From: Erysipelotrichaceae bacterium
GTDB lineage: Bacteria; Bacillota_I; Bacilli_A; Erysipelotrichales; Erysipelotrichaceae
Assembly (NCBI GenBank): GCA_017404785.1
Contig: JAFRBQ010000019.1
Location: 124,001-188,000 of the forward strand
DNA: 64,000 nucleotides
Direction of reading: 5' to 3'
A model generated the notes under the pieces. The model saw only the letters and a program-made list of their open reading frames with translations. It was not told where the DNA came from and did not search any database. Positions within the stretch are counted from its first letter, which is position 1; every line of letters begins with the position of its first letter. The position numbers were made by a program, and so were the translations under genes. This document shows, piece after piece, positions 16,300-24,829 of the stretch.

Positions 16300-17227
16300 G
16301 CAGGTTAAGGATTTTAATGAAGGCGAAAGAGTAGAGACGAATCTTCTGATAGCTTCACAGCAGCGTGGAACGACCAATTCCGGTTCTCCATATCTGACAC
16401 TTGTCTTGCAGGATTCTTCCAAAAGCATCGATGCGAAGCTGTGGGATCTCAAGCCGGAACTGGAAAAACAGCTTGAGGTAGGCAAGGTCTACAATTTCGA
16501 TCTTGAGATAATAAAATACAAGAACAATCTTCAGGCCAAGGTCCTGAGAGTTCTTCCTATTCCGCAGGCAGATATAAACATGGAAGAATTTGTCTTCAAA
16601 TCACCTGTAGCAAAGGATACTCTGAGGCAGAATATTCAGGAAGGCATCTCCCTGATCAATAATGAAAACATTGCCAGGATCGTATCGTCTGCCTTGAATT
16701 ATTATGCATCCGATGTCTATGAATATCCGGCTGCTGCCAGGATCCATCACAACTTCATCGGTGGTCTGGCTACACATACTTCCGGCATGATCAAGCTGGC
16801 AGTAGCTTTATGCAATATCTATCCATCGGTAAACAGAGACTATCTGCTGGCAGGAGTCATCCTTCATGACCTGGGCAAGATCGAAGAACTCACTTCGCCG
16901 GTCGTTACCGAGTATTCGACCAAAGGAAAACTGCTGGGTCATATTTCCATTATGGATGCCAGACTCCTTGAAATAGGAAAAGAGTTGGGACTGGAAGAGA
17001 GTGAAGAACTGATGATCCTGAGACATATGGTTCTTTCTCATCATGGCCAGTTTGAATTTGGTTCACCGGTCAGACCGGAAACTCTTGAAGCAGAAATGCT
17101 GAACCTGATCGATAATATCGATGCCAGGGTAAATACGATCGATAAAGCCTTATCAGAAGTGAAGGAAGGCGACTTTACGGGAAAGGTCTTTGCCCTGGAT
17201 AACAGAGTCTTCTATAAGCACAAATAA
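16292..17227 (+). CDS. yhaM: 3'-5' exoribonuclease YhaM family (OB-fold plus HD domain)
   Basis: This 311-residue protein has an N-terminal OB-fold (about residues 10-95, with NSGSPYLTLVLQDSS) and a C-terminal HD domain (about 155-285). The HD domain carries HHNFIGGLATHTSGM, ILHDLGKIEEL and HMVLSHHGQ as metal ligands. In the YhaM family this architecture gives a manganese-dependent 3'-5' exoribonuclease. GGAGGAAC lies before the ATG inside the end of recX, so the two genes are translated together. The pairing with recX suggests a nucleic-acid housekeeping operon. Confidence 0.93.
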   Translation: MGKQVKDFNEGERVETNLLIASQQRGTTNSGSPYLTLVLQDSSKSIDAKLWDLKPELEKQLEVGKVYNFDLEIIKYKNNLQAKVLRVLPIPQADINMEEFVFKSPVAKDTLRQNIQEGISLINNENIARIVSSALNYYASDVYEYPAAARIHHNFIGGLATHTSGMIKLAVALCNIYPSVNRDYLLAGVILHDLGKIEELTSPVVTEYSTKGKLLGHISIMDARLLEIGKELGLEESEELMILRHMVLSHHGQFEFGSPVRPETLEAEMLNLIDNIDARVNTIDKALSEVKEGDFTGKVFALDNRVFYKHK

Positions 17228-17286
17228 TACTGTTTATCCTTACCTTTATCAGGTTTATCAGCGTATAAATTCATAAAGGTGTTGAT

Positions 17287-17547
17287 ATGAATGAAAAAAG
17301 CAGAACGATAAAAGACGATGATCTATCAGAGATCAGCGGTGGTGTTGATTTCTTTGATCTGAATGACGATCTAAAAGAAAATCTGGCATCGATCGCCGGT
17401 TTGGAATGCCGTCATTGTTGCAGGCCTTTTGAGATCAGCGATATGTTGAGAGTATTTGAAATTTCTTATATTGAATGGATGTTCAGTGTCGATAAGATCG
17501 AATGTCCATATTGCCGTAAGCTGTCTTCTACTGACAGTCTTAAATAA
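17287..17547 (+). CDS. Small protein with double-glycine-leader-like N-terminus and zinc ribbon
   Basis: This 86-residue protein is not one I recognise. Residues 8-20 (IKDDDLSEISGG and the next residue) match the consensus of double-glycine leaders of bacteriocins and related exported peptides: an acidic helix with L-S-x-I followed by GG. After the GG comes an acidic segment and then two cysteine pairs, CRHCC at about 41-45 and CPYC at about 76-79, which would form a zinc ribbon. No peptidase-containing ABC exporter lies nearby. AAAGGTG provides a ribosome site. It could be a substrate for an exporter elsewhere, or an unrelated cytoplasmic zinc protein whose N-terminus matches by chance. Confidence 0.6.
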   Translation: MNEKSRTIKDDDLSEISGGVDFFDLNDDLKENLASIAGLECRHCCRPFEISDMLRVFEISYIEWMFSVDKIECPYCRKLSSTDSLK

Positions 17548-17563
17548 TTTATTGATTTTTCAG

Positions 17564-17597
17564 ATAAAGCCAGCTGTTAGTCGTGCTGGTTTTATTG
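17564..17597 (+). terminator. Probable terminator after the GG-leader-like gene
   Basis: ATAAAGCCAGC pairs with GCTGGTTTTAT across a 10-base loop, with a T-rich 3' arm. It separates the small zinc-ribbon gene from the signalling operon. Confidence 0.75.
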
Positions 17598-17698
17598 TAG
17601 AGACTGAATCTTTCTATCTATCATCTTTTAAATAAGACTTTTAAATTGTTAGGGTATGATTTTTCAGGAAAAAATGTAAAATAAATAATATAGAAAAA

Positions 17699-17715
17699 GG
17701 GAGGACCCGCTTATT
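17699..17715 (+). promoter_or_regulatory. Ribosome-binding site pointing to an AUU start codon
   Basis: GGGAGGA (17699-17705) is a strong Shine-Dalgarno site. Seven bases later an in-frame ATT (17713) begins an open frame that runs into the downstream gene. The first ATG in that frame (17752) is 47 bases from the site and has no ribosome site of its own. Confidence 0.65.
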
Positions 17716-18846
17716 TTTTATACGGTTAGAGGTTTACTTGAATCCCGTGGTATGAGGATTGAAGATACAATTTACAGGATCTGTAGAGATGACATGCTAG
17801 ATTTTAAGATAGCTTCCGGTGATTTTTATGAGATCCCGGATCTGGACAAAGGAACTCTCAGATTCAAGAATGCTGCCGATCTGCTCGGTTTTTATCATCT
17901 GCTGGAGATACTTCCGGATCTGAGGAACATCAATTTCCGACATAAGGAATTCTTTCCATACTATGGCGAAGATCTTGAAGTGATAGCTGAAGCGCTGAAA
18001 AACGACAAGGAAAATGTCGCTGTAGAAGGCGGACCTTGTCTGTTTGGCGAACATGAAGTGGATGTGATCGTTACTTTAGACGATGATTCAAAATATCTGT
18101 TTGATTATTCTACAGGCAAGAAATACAAAGCTCTGGAGAGTGTTGATTATGAATTGAGCAATCTTGATCTTGCACAGTTTGTTGAAGAGAATAAGGATGC
18201 GATCAGGGATATCGCTTTCAAGAATCACAAGAGTGGTCTTACCTATCAGGAGTATCTGCACGTCTTTTTCCCGTTTGCGATAGCTGATGCCCTGAAAACA
18301 GCTCTGGTAATGACTTTACCGGACATTTCCTATCGAAAATATCTGCAGTATATCTGCAAGAGTCTAAGTGAACAGATGGCTCTTAAGGTGATGAATGAAT
18401 TTGATGAGATCCTTTATTACATAACTGATATGTATATTGATCTGATCAATCAGCTGGAAGATAAATTCAAGATCGAAAGATTTGCGCTGGTTCATGGAAG
18501 AAATGAGGAACTGATGAAGGTTTATATTGAGAAAAGAGAACCTTTCATTGAAAGAAACAAAGTCCTCAAGTCATTGACCAGCAATGACGCCAAGCTCGAA
18601 TCGATCAAGGATTATATCTCGATGCCGGCTCTTCCATACTATATCTTCGGTTCTACGCATATTCTTGAAGTAAACAGTATGGATGAGACTGATTCATACC
18701 GCAAATGCCGCAAGGCTCACAAGAGCGTACTGACATTAAGCTGTATTCTGTTCCCTGAACTGCTCAGTTCAGATGGAGAAAATACGATCTATTGCACAAC
18801 GCTTGAACATAAAGACTACAATAATTACAAATCAGAACTGGAATAA
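17713..18846 (+). CDS. Unrecognised protein heading the sensor-MFS operon, likely AUU start
   Basis: I do not recognise this protein (377 residues from ATT 17713, 364 from ATG 17752). It has no signal peptide or clear membrane helix and looks like a mixed alpha/beta cytoplasmic protein rich in acidic and aromatic residues, with a helical second half (about 165-300). The upstream 13 codons read FYTVRGLLESRG after the initiator and are protein-like. They also connect to a well-placed GGGAGGA, which is why I extend the gene. The next gene starts three bases after its stop, so it very likely works with the sensor-MFS fusion. The ATG 17752 start remains the conservative alternative. Confidence 0.7.
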   Translation: MFYTVRGLLESRGMRIEDTIYRICRDDMLDFKIASGDFYEIPDLDKGTLRFKNAADLLGFYHLLEILPDLRNINFRHKEFFPYYGEDLEVIAEALKNDKENVAVEGGPCLFGEHEVDVIVTLDDDSKYLFDYSTGKKYKALESVDYELSNLDLAQFVEENKDAIRDIAFKNHKSGLTYQEYLHVFFPFAIADALKTALVMTLPDISYRKYLQYICKSLSEQMALKVMNEFDEILYYITDMYIDLINQLEDKFKIERFALVHGRNEELMKVYIEKREPFIERNKVLKSLTSNDAKLESIKDYISMPALPYYIFGSTHILEVNSMDETDSYRKCRKAHKSVLTLSCILFPELLSSDGENTIYCTTLEHKDYNNYKSELE

Positions 18847-18848
18847 TT

Positions 18849-21779
18849 ATGAAAGACTACCTTTTATCCGAAAAATTCAAGAAATTTGATATTATCGTCA
18901 TCATCATGACGATACTTTTAGGTTATCTGTCATTCCGTTACCGGGTACCTTATGAAAAGGCTACTTCAAGATATACCGAGATTTCCTTTGGTTATATCTC
19001 AAAGAAGTACAATGACCGTTATTACGTCATAGATGACGGACATACAAGATTGATCTGCTTTGATGAAAATGAAAAGGAGATCTTTGAGATCGTCGATCCG
19101 GTAGTCGTTGGTGAATACGGGCTTTATATCGATGATGTATTTGTGGATGATGAAAGCATCTATCTTTCAGGATCTCTATGGAACGGCATGCTGCTGGATG
19201 GAGAAGCTATCGCCAGATTTGATCTCGATGGCAATTTCATTGAAACGATCGCCTATAACGATTATTACAGCCAGTCTTTGAATGTCAACAAACATCGCCT
19301 TTATGGCATGAAGACTTTTGATGGTGTTCTGTATTATGCAGAATGTATTGATAATCATGTCGTAGTACATCGTTATGATGGCGAAAAAGACAGGACATAT
19401 ATGATCATGTATCCTGATGCCTTCAATGCGGTAAGTGATATCGTCTTCGAGAAGGGTGATATCATCATCATGAACAAGCGAGGCATCATCGAAAGATATG
19501 ATGAAGCAAGAAACAGCAAACTTATCTATGAAACGATCTGGGATGGCGAGAACGATCGCATTCCTTTCAGGATGGATATTTTTGAGGGAAGAGTTTTATT
19601 TACTGATTTGAGAAACAGCGAGGTCGTTGAAGCCGATACAGATAATAAGTCCAGTAAGGTCATCTACAGCGGCTGCGATACCCAAACGGTTACCGTTTCC
19701 GATACGGGGAAAGAACTGCTTCTGACCAATTCTGATGGTCTGCTGGTACTGGGCGATCAGGAAAAGAGTTTTCTGGTTCTGGAAAAGACCAGCAATGACC
19801 TGAGGACTCAATATATCTATCTTTTCTGCAGCGGATTATTTGCTATAACTACTCTTCTTCTGATCTTCAGATTGACACTGATGCTTAGAAAAGTCTCACT
19901 GTCCATGAGCAGCCGTTTTGTTCTGATAATCGTCATCATGGTCTCTGTTGTATGTATCACGATCAGCTACATTCTGATCAATTCCTTCAGGACCAACTAC
20001 TATGACAAGATCAGAGAACAGCTGGAATCAACTGCGATCATAGTGGCTTCCGCCATTGACGAAGATGATCTCAAGAGTATAAATGAAGCAACTGATTTCG
20101 GTTCTCAGCCATATAAGAATATTGTCACTTCAATGGAAAAGGTCTTCCCGCTCGACATTGAGTTCTACAGAATGGCCTATTGCAATATCCTGACCCTTGA
20201 CTCATCAAAAGAAAGCGGCTATGGCGTGGCTTATCTTGACCAGTCGATCGGCGTCTACTTCCCATTGGATGAAGTTGAACTTGATGAAGTTAATCAGGTT
20301 TATAATACCAAGGCTGCAGTCTGGAACGATGCAGTGCTCGATGTTTCCGGTACTTATCTTTCTGTCAAGGTTCCGATAATGAATGATACAAGAGGTGTGA
20401 TCGGTGCCGTAGCTGTCGGTGCTGATACGTTCGTTGTTGAAAACATGATTGCGGATATGCAAAGAAGAGTTCTCTTCTCGATCATCATCATCCTGTTGCT
20501 GATCTGGATCCTTGCGACTGAAGGTATAGCCTTATATACAAACTACGTAGCTTACAAGGAGCACGAGGAAGAATATACAAAGAAGGGCATCATGCCTGCA
20601 CATATGCTAAGACTTCTGGTCTTTGCGGTATTTACGGCATTCAACCTTGTTTCGTCATTCCTGCCGGTTTATATCCTGAAACGCTGTGATATCTTCCCGG
20701 AAGCCAGCAGAGAACTGATCGCGTCATTACCGATGACAGTCAATATCTTTGTTATGGGTATCATGTCTCTGTTCTGTGCAAACGCCGTCAGACGTTTTGG
20801 TATAAAGAAGATCTTCATGTCTGCTACAGCCTTCTCTCTGGCTGGAAATATCATGATGGCGCTCGTACCTGGATATTTCACGATGATCATTGGTCTGTTC
20901 CTGGATGGTATCGGTGTAGGCCTTATTTCCAATGCGATCTATGTAGCTCTTACCTATATTACCGATGAAGATGTCAAACAGAACAGCTTCACTACATATA
21001 ATGCCGGATCACTTTCAGGTATCAACCTCGGTATGATCCTTGGCGGTTTATTGGCTACCGGTATAGGACAGAATTATGTCTTCCTGGCTTCTGCAGCTAT
21101 CTGGCTGGCTCTTCTGGTCTTCGGTTCATACATGGCAAAGAATCTGAGTGATACGACTACTGAGGAAGTTGAAGAATTCACCAACGAAGACAGAGTTGGC
21201 GCAAACAAGTTCATCAGGAACAAGGTCACTTATTCATTCTTTGCCCTGATTCAGAACCCATATATCGTATTCAACAGTTTCGTCTTCTATCTGGTTCCGA
21301 TCTTCTGTGAGAATCTCGGATTCAATGAAACGATCGTATCCGTACTGTTGATGCTGTATTCGCAGATCGCCGTTATTGCCGGTGAAAAACTAACTGATAC
21401 GACCAATAAATTCTTTGGTGACTATACGATCTATATCGCCAATTTCCTGAATGTACTGGCGGTTGCCTATTTCGTGATCGACCAGGAACTTTCAGGTCTT
21501 ATCGGATCTCTGATACTGATCGGTATAAGCGCATCTTTCGGCAAGCCTTCACATCAGACTTACTTCCTTAAACAGCAGATAGTCAAGGACTATGGTGAAG
21601 ACAAAGCCATGGGTATATACAACTTCTCCGAGAATATCGGTGAATCTCTTGGTCCGATCGTCTTTGCCCGATTGATTGGTGCAAGTTTAGGTACATACGG
21701 AATATTCCTTGGTGTCATAACCGCCATGGGAGGTTTGCATTATATTCTCAATAGAAAGGAACTGAGTGTAAATGAATAA
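18849..21779 (+). CDS. Sensor-MFS fusion: extracytoplasmic propeller-like and Cache-type domains joined to an MFS permease
   Basis: This 976-residue protein is a rare fusion. One membrane helix (about residues 13-28) leads to an outside domain (about 30-305) with repeated strands and aspartates like a beta-propeller. Two helices (about 310-335 and 350-373) return through the membrane, followed by a second outside domain (about 375-535) with Cache features, including a late segment V-P-I-M-N-D and G-V-I-G-A-V-A-V-G. A further helix (about 540-562) precedes a 12-helix MFS unit (about 580-965) with FGIKKIFMSATAFSLAGNI as a probable loop motif. The topology is consistent with both sensory parts outside. 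The transported substrate is unknown. It overlaps the phosphatase gene by eight bases. Confidence 0.8.
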   Translation: MKDYLLSEKFKKFDIIVIIMTILLGYLSFRYRVPYEKATSRYTEISFGYISKKYNDRYYVIDDGHTRLICFDENEKEIFEIVDPVVVGEYGLYIDDVFVDDESIYLSGSLWNGMLLDGEAIARFDLDGNFIETIAYNDYYSQSLNVNKHRLYGMKTFDGVLYYAECIDNHVVVHRYDGEKDRTYMIMYPDAFNAVSDIVFEKGDIIIMNKRGIIERYDEARNSKLIYETIWDGENDRIPFRMDIFEGRVLFTDLRNSEVVEADTDNKSSKVIYSGCDTQTVTVSDTGKELLLTNSDGLLVLGDQEKSFLVLEKTSNDLRTQYIYLFCSGLFAITTLLLIFRLTLMLRKVSLSMSSRFVLIIVIMVSVVCITISYILINSFRTNYYDKIREQLESTAIIVASAIDEDDLKSINEATDFGSQPYKNIVTSMEKVFPLDIEFYRMAYCNILTLDSSKESGYGVAYLDQSIGVYFPLDEVELDEVNQVYNTKAAVWNDAVLDVSGTYLSVKVPIMNDTRGVIGAVAVGADTFVVENMIADMQRRVLFSIIIILLLIWILATEGIALYTNYVAYKEHEEEYTKKGIMPAHMLRLLVFAVFTAFNLVSSFLPVYILKRCDIFPEASRELIASLPMTVNIFVMGIMSLFCANAVRRFGIKKIFMSATAFSLAGNIMMALVPGYFTMIIGLFLDGIGVGLISNAIYVALTYITDEDVKQNSFTTYNAGSLSGINLGMILGGLLATGIGQNYVFLASAAIWLALLVFGSYMAKNLSDTTTEEVEEFTNEDRVGANKFIRNKVTYSFFALIQNPYIVFNSFVFYLVPIFCENLGFNETIVSVLLMLYSQIAVIAGEKLTDTTNKFFGDYTIYIANFLNVLAVAYFVIDQELSGLIGSLILIGISASFGKPSHQTYFLKQQIVKDYGEDKAMGIYNFSENIGESLGPIVFARLIGASLGTYGIFLGVITAMGGLHYILNRKELSVNE

Positions 21780-23427
21780 GAAGAAATCTATTGGAAAAGC
21801 GTTGCTTATCGGTGTAGCAGTATTCGCGCTGGAAATGACTCTGGTGCTGGGCGCTATCGGTTTTGCGACATATTACAGAGGCGTCATCAACAGATATCAG
21901 GTCTATCTTAATGACATTTTGAGCCTGACTCTGACAGAGATCGATGCCAACGATCTTGAGAAATGTATTGAAAGCAATAATAAATCTGAATCTTTTGAAA
22001 AGAGTCAGGATTTCCTGAACAGAGTAAAGGAAACCTACGATATTGAATACATCTATATCGTAAAGCCATTAAATACCGATGAAATTGACAACATGATGAA
22101 TGTCATGGCAGGTATAACAGCGAAAGAAGCCAAAGAAGACTTTGAATTCTATTCCGTCAAATTGGGCGAACTTACCGGTGATGGTTATACTAGCGAAGTT
22201 GCCGGAAAATACCTTGAATCAATGGATTCTCATGAGACGACATATTTTTCCAACAAGACGGAATTCGGTTATGACTATACGGGAATAATTCCGATTAGAA
22301 ATTCTACAGGCAAGGCAATTGCCGCTCTTGCTTGCGATGTCTCAATGAATGAGATGACCAAGGTGTTCAATAATTATCTGATCACTCTGCTTATTGCCGG
22401 AGCATTGCTGGCAGCTTTAACGATCGCTATAGCTTACAGGTGGCTGCATAACAGAGTCATTGATCCGATCAAGAGACTGGAAGTATCTTCCGCAAGCTTT
22501 GTCGCTTCAAACAGAAGTACTGATAATCCTGAAGATCTGAAATTTGATGATCCGAATATCCATACCGGCGATGAGATGGAATCACTGTCAAATTCGCTTA
22601 CGGATATGTTTAAAGATATGAAGAACTACATGACAGATCTTGTCTCTGTGACCAAGGAAAAGGAACGTATTGGTTCAGAATTATCTGTTGCGAACAAGAT
22701 CCAGGCCGATATGCTTCCTAAGATCTTCCCAGCCTTCCCGGGCATGACGGAATTTGATCTCTATGCTACGATGGATCCGGCCAAAGAAGTCGGTGGTGAC
22801 TTCTATGACTTCTTCATGCTTGATGATCACACGATCGGTTTAGTTATCGCTGACGTTGCTGGAAAAGGTGTTCCAGCTGCACTGTTCATGGTTATTTCCA
22901 AGACCTTGCTCAAGAACAGAGCTCTGATGGGAGGCAGCCCATCTGAAATAGTTGATTACGTCAACGAACAGCTCAACGAAGGCAACGATGCCGATATGTT
23001 TGTTACGATCTGGTTCGCCAAGTTTGATATCAGAACCGGTAAGGGTATTGCAGTCAACGCTGGTCATGAACACCCGGCTATCTACAGAGCTGAAACCGGT
23101 AAGTATGAACTTGATGTCTACAAACATTCTCCGATCTGCGGTACAATGCCTGGAATGCACTTCCGTGAGCATGAATTTGAACTTAAACCGGGCGATCGCA
23201 TGTTCGTCTATACCGACGGTCTTCCTGAAGCAACAAATGCCGAAAAGGAACTCTTTGGTGCAGACAGAGTGCTTGAAGTCCTCAACAACAATACTGATGT
23301 TTCCGTTCATGAACTGCTTTACAATGTGACCAAGAGTGTTGAAGAATTCGTCGGCGAAGCCGATCAGTTCGATGATCTGACGATGCTGGGATTCTACTAT
23401 AACGGACCAAAAGAAAAGAGCGAATAA
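21772..23427 (+). CDS. Cache-HAMP-PP2C (SpoIIE/RsbU-type) membrane serine phosphatase
   Basis: This 551-residue protein has a helix at about 11-33, an extracytoplasmic Cache-type sensor (about 35-195), a second helix (about 203-224), HAMP (about 225-290) and a PP2C phosphatase domain (about 305-545). Metal-ligand motifs are intact: EVGGDFYDFF, IADVAGKGVPAALFM, AGHEHPAIY and YTDGLPEATN, with D-x-F-D-D-L-T-M near the end. In RsbU/SpoIIE relatives such enzymes dephosphorylate an anti-sigma antagonist. No STAS or anti-sigma kinase gene is in the window, so the target is unknown. Its sensor resembles that of the preceding MFS fusion, suggesting one shared signal. Confidence 0.9.
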   Translation: MNKKKSIGKALLIGVAVFALEMTLVLGAIGFATYYRGVINRYQVYLNDILSLTLTEIDANDLEKCIESNNKSESFEKSQDFLNRVKETYDIEYIYIVKPLNTDEIDNMMNVMAGITAKEAKEDFEFYSVKLGELTGDGYTSEVAGKYLESMDSHETTYFSNKTEFGYDYTGIIPIRNSTGKAIAALACDVSMNEMTKVFNNYLITLLIAGALLAALTIAIAYRWLHNRVIDPIKRLEVSSASFVASNRSTDNPEDLKFDDPNIHTGDEMESLSNSLTDMFKDMKNYMTDLVSVTKEKERIGSELSVANKIQADMLPKIFPAFPGMTEFDLYATMDPAKEVGGDFYDFFMLDDHTIGLVIADVAGKGVPAALFMVISKTLLKNRALMGGSPSEIVDYVNEQLNEGNDADMFVTIWFAKFDIRTGKGIAVNAGHEHPAIYRAETGKYELDVYKHSPICGTMPGMHFREHEFELKPGDRMFVYTDGLPEATNAEKELFGADRVLEVLNNNTDVSVHELLYNVTKSVEEFVGEADQFDDLTMLGFYYNGPKEKSE

Positions 23428-23438
23428 AAAATATAAAT

Positions 23439-24296
23439 ATGAAGAAGAAGCTGACAGGTTATCTGATATCAAAATACAGTTATCCGGGAACGGTATATTC
23501 TTTTAAGCGTCTTCTTGAAGAAGCTGAGAAGCTTGATATCGATCTTCTTGAAATCGGCGTAGCTGACTGTACGATAATAAGCGGCAAGGTCTATTTCAAG
23601 GGCGAACTGCTTCCGGAAAGAGATTTTGCGATCGTAAGATATTATGTTCCGGCCTTTACTGAAGCTCTATGTAAACTGGTCAAAAGACAATATAACGATA
23701 CGGAGATCATTGCCAAATTCCGAAACAAGTATAATCAGGTCTCTTTGATCAAACCGAACTGTTTCAAACAACCTAAGTCAATTCTTGGTTCCGCTTCTAC
23801 TGATTTTGATTTCCTTCAGAAAAAGTTTGGTCTGCCGTTTATTGCCAAAGGTCTGGAGAGCTATGGCGGTCAGCAGATTTTTCTGATCAGAAACGTCTTT
23901 GATTACGATTCATTGAAATTTCATTTCAATGATGCCAAGGAATTCCTCTATCAGCAGTTTATCTCTGAAAGCAGGGGTGAGGATATCAGGATCTTTGCGG
24001 TAAAAGGGGAAACGGTAGCTGCCATGACGAGGATATCAGATGGCGATTTCCGTTCCAATCATTCTCTGGGTGGATCTTCAGCCAAGGTTGAGATCACTGA
24101 GGAATTAAGAAATATTGGAAAGGATATCTACGAACAGACTGGTATAGATTTTGTTGGAATAGAGCTTCTTAAAGGCAAGGATGGACTTTATTTCTGCGAG
24201 ATCAATACGGTTCCGGGATTTGAATCACTTGAGATCACAAACGAAATAAATATTGCCAAAATAATGATGGAAGTGATCAACAAGGATTTTGCCTGA
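23439..24296 (+). CDS. RimK-like ATP-grasp ligase
   Basis: This 285-residue protein belongs to the ATP-grasp group near RimK/LysX-type ligases, which join an amino acid or amine to a carboxylate. Residues 1-100 form the N-terminal alpha/beta domain. The ATP-grasp core (about 110-280) carries LPFIAKGLESYGGQQIF, the phosphate-handling DIRIFAVKGE with the conserved arginine, a NHSLGGSSAK segment, and GIELLKG...FCEINTVPGFES with the metal-binding Glu and Asn. It starts 11 bases after the phosphatase gene and ends with a terminator, so it closes that operon. The substrate is unknown; a peptide-like signal or protein tail is possible but speculative. Confidence 0.85.
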   Translation: MKKKLTGYLISKYSYPGTVYSFKRLLEEAEKLDIDLLEIGVADCTIISGKVYFKGELLPERDFAIVRYYVPAFTEALCKLVKRQYNDTEIIAKFRNKYNQVSLIKPNCFKQPKSILGSASTDFDFLQKKFGLPFIAKGLESYGGQQIFLIRNVFDYDSLKFHFNDAKEFLYQQFISESRGEDIRIFAVKGETVAAMTRISDGDFRSNHSLGGSSAKVEITEELRNIGKDIYEQTGIDFVGIELLKGKDGLYFCEINTVPGFESLEITNEINIAKIMMEVINKDFA

Positions 24297-24306
24297 AAAT
24301 AGCTTG

Positions 24307-24340
24307 AAAAAAGCTTATTTCTCTTGAAATAAGCTTTTTA
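24307..24340 (+). terminator. Terminator of the signalling operon
   Basis: A long AT-rich stem (AAAAAGCTTATTTC / GAAATAAGCTTTTT) with a four-base loop ends in T-rich sequence. Its 3' arm contains the -35 region of the rplK promoter. Confidence 0.85.
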
Positions 24341-24353
24341 TTTACAGTATAAT
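24324..24353 (+). promoter_or_regulatory. Promoter of rplK-rplA
   Basis: TTGAAA (24324-24329) and TATAAT (24348-24353) are 18 bases apart. The -35 box lies inside the loop and 3' arm of the upstream terminator, so the two elements share DNA. Confidence 0.8.
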
Positions 24354-24361
24354 ATTCATTG

Positions 24362-24398
24362 CTGTGGAAGGAGTGCAACTACTCCATTATACCCACGG
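24362..24398 (+). promoter_or_regulatory. Candidate ribosomal protein L1 binding site in the rplK leader
   Basis: An outer 6-bp helix (CTGTGG with CCACGG, one wobble) and an inner 5-bp helix (GGAGT with ACTCC) are separated by an asymmetric internal loop (AA opposite ATTATAC). L1 autoregulates rplK-rplA in many bacteria by binding two helices joined by such an asymmetric loop. The site lies 5-11 bases ahead of the ribosome site. Confidence 0.6.
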
Positions 24399-24415
24399 AG
24401 CCAAGGAGGAAAAAT

Positions 24416-24829
24416 ATGGCAAAGAAAGTTGCAAAAGTTTGTAAGTTAAACTTCATGGCTGGCCAGGCTAAACCAGGTCCAGCACTAGCTTCTGCAGGTA
24501 TCAACATGCCTCAGTTCTGCTCTCAGTTCAATGATCAGACAAAGGACAGAGCCGGTGACATCGTACCTGTAATCATCACTGCTTATGAAGACAAGTCATT
24601 CGATTTCGTCTTAAAGACGACTCCAGCCGCATTCATGCTCAAGAAGGCTGCTGGTGTAGCAAAAGCTTCAGGAAACCCTAACACTGTCAAGGCTGGTAAG
24701 ATTACCAAGGCTCAGTTAAAGGAAATCGCTGAATACAAGATGCCAGATCTCAACGCCAATGACGTTGAAGCCGCAATGAAGATCATCGAAGGCACTGCAA
24801 GAAATATGGGAATCGAGGTAGTAGACTAA
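24416..24829 (+). CDS. rplK: 50S ribosomal protein L11
   Basis: L11 is part of the GTPase-associated centre of the large subunit. The 137-residue length is close to the usual 141. The N-terminal [21 protein letters not shown] and the C-terminal [14 protein letters not shown] and [10 protein letters not shown] segments are typical. The start at ATG 24416 follows AAGGAGG with ideal spacing; an upstream in-frame TTG at 24359 would run through the leader hairpin and is rejected. The stop overlaps the rplA start by one base. Confidence 0.98.
   Translation: MAKKVAKVCKLNFMAGQAKPGPALASAGINMPQFCSQFNDQTKDRAGDIVPVIITAYEDKSFDFVLKTTPAAFMLKKAAGVAKASGNPNTVKAGKITKAQLKEIAEYKMPDLNANDVEAAMKIIEGTARNMGIEVVD

Noticed and set aside
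22840-23472. Minus-strand frame of 210 codons opposite the PP2C domain
   Set aside because: It is a mirror of codon bias in a conserved phosphatase domain; its product is low-complexity and has no recognisable features.
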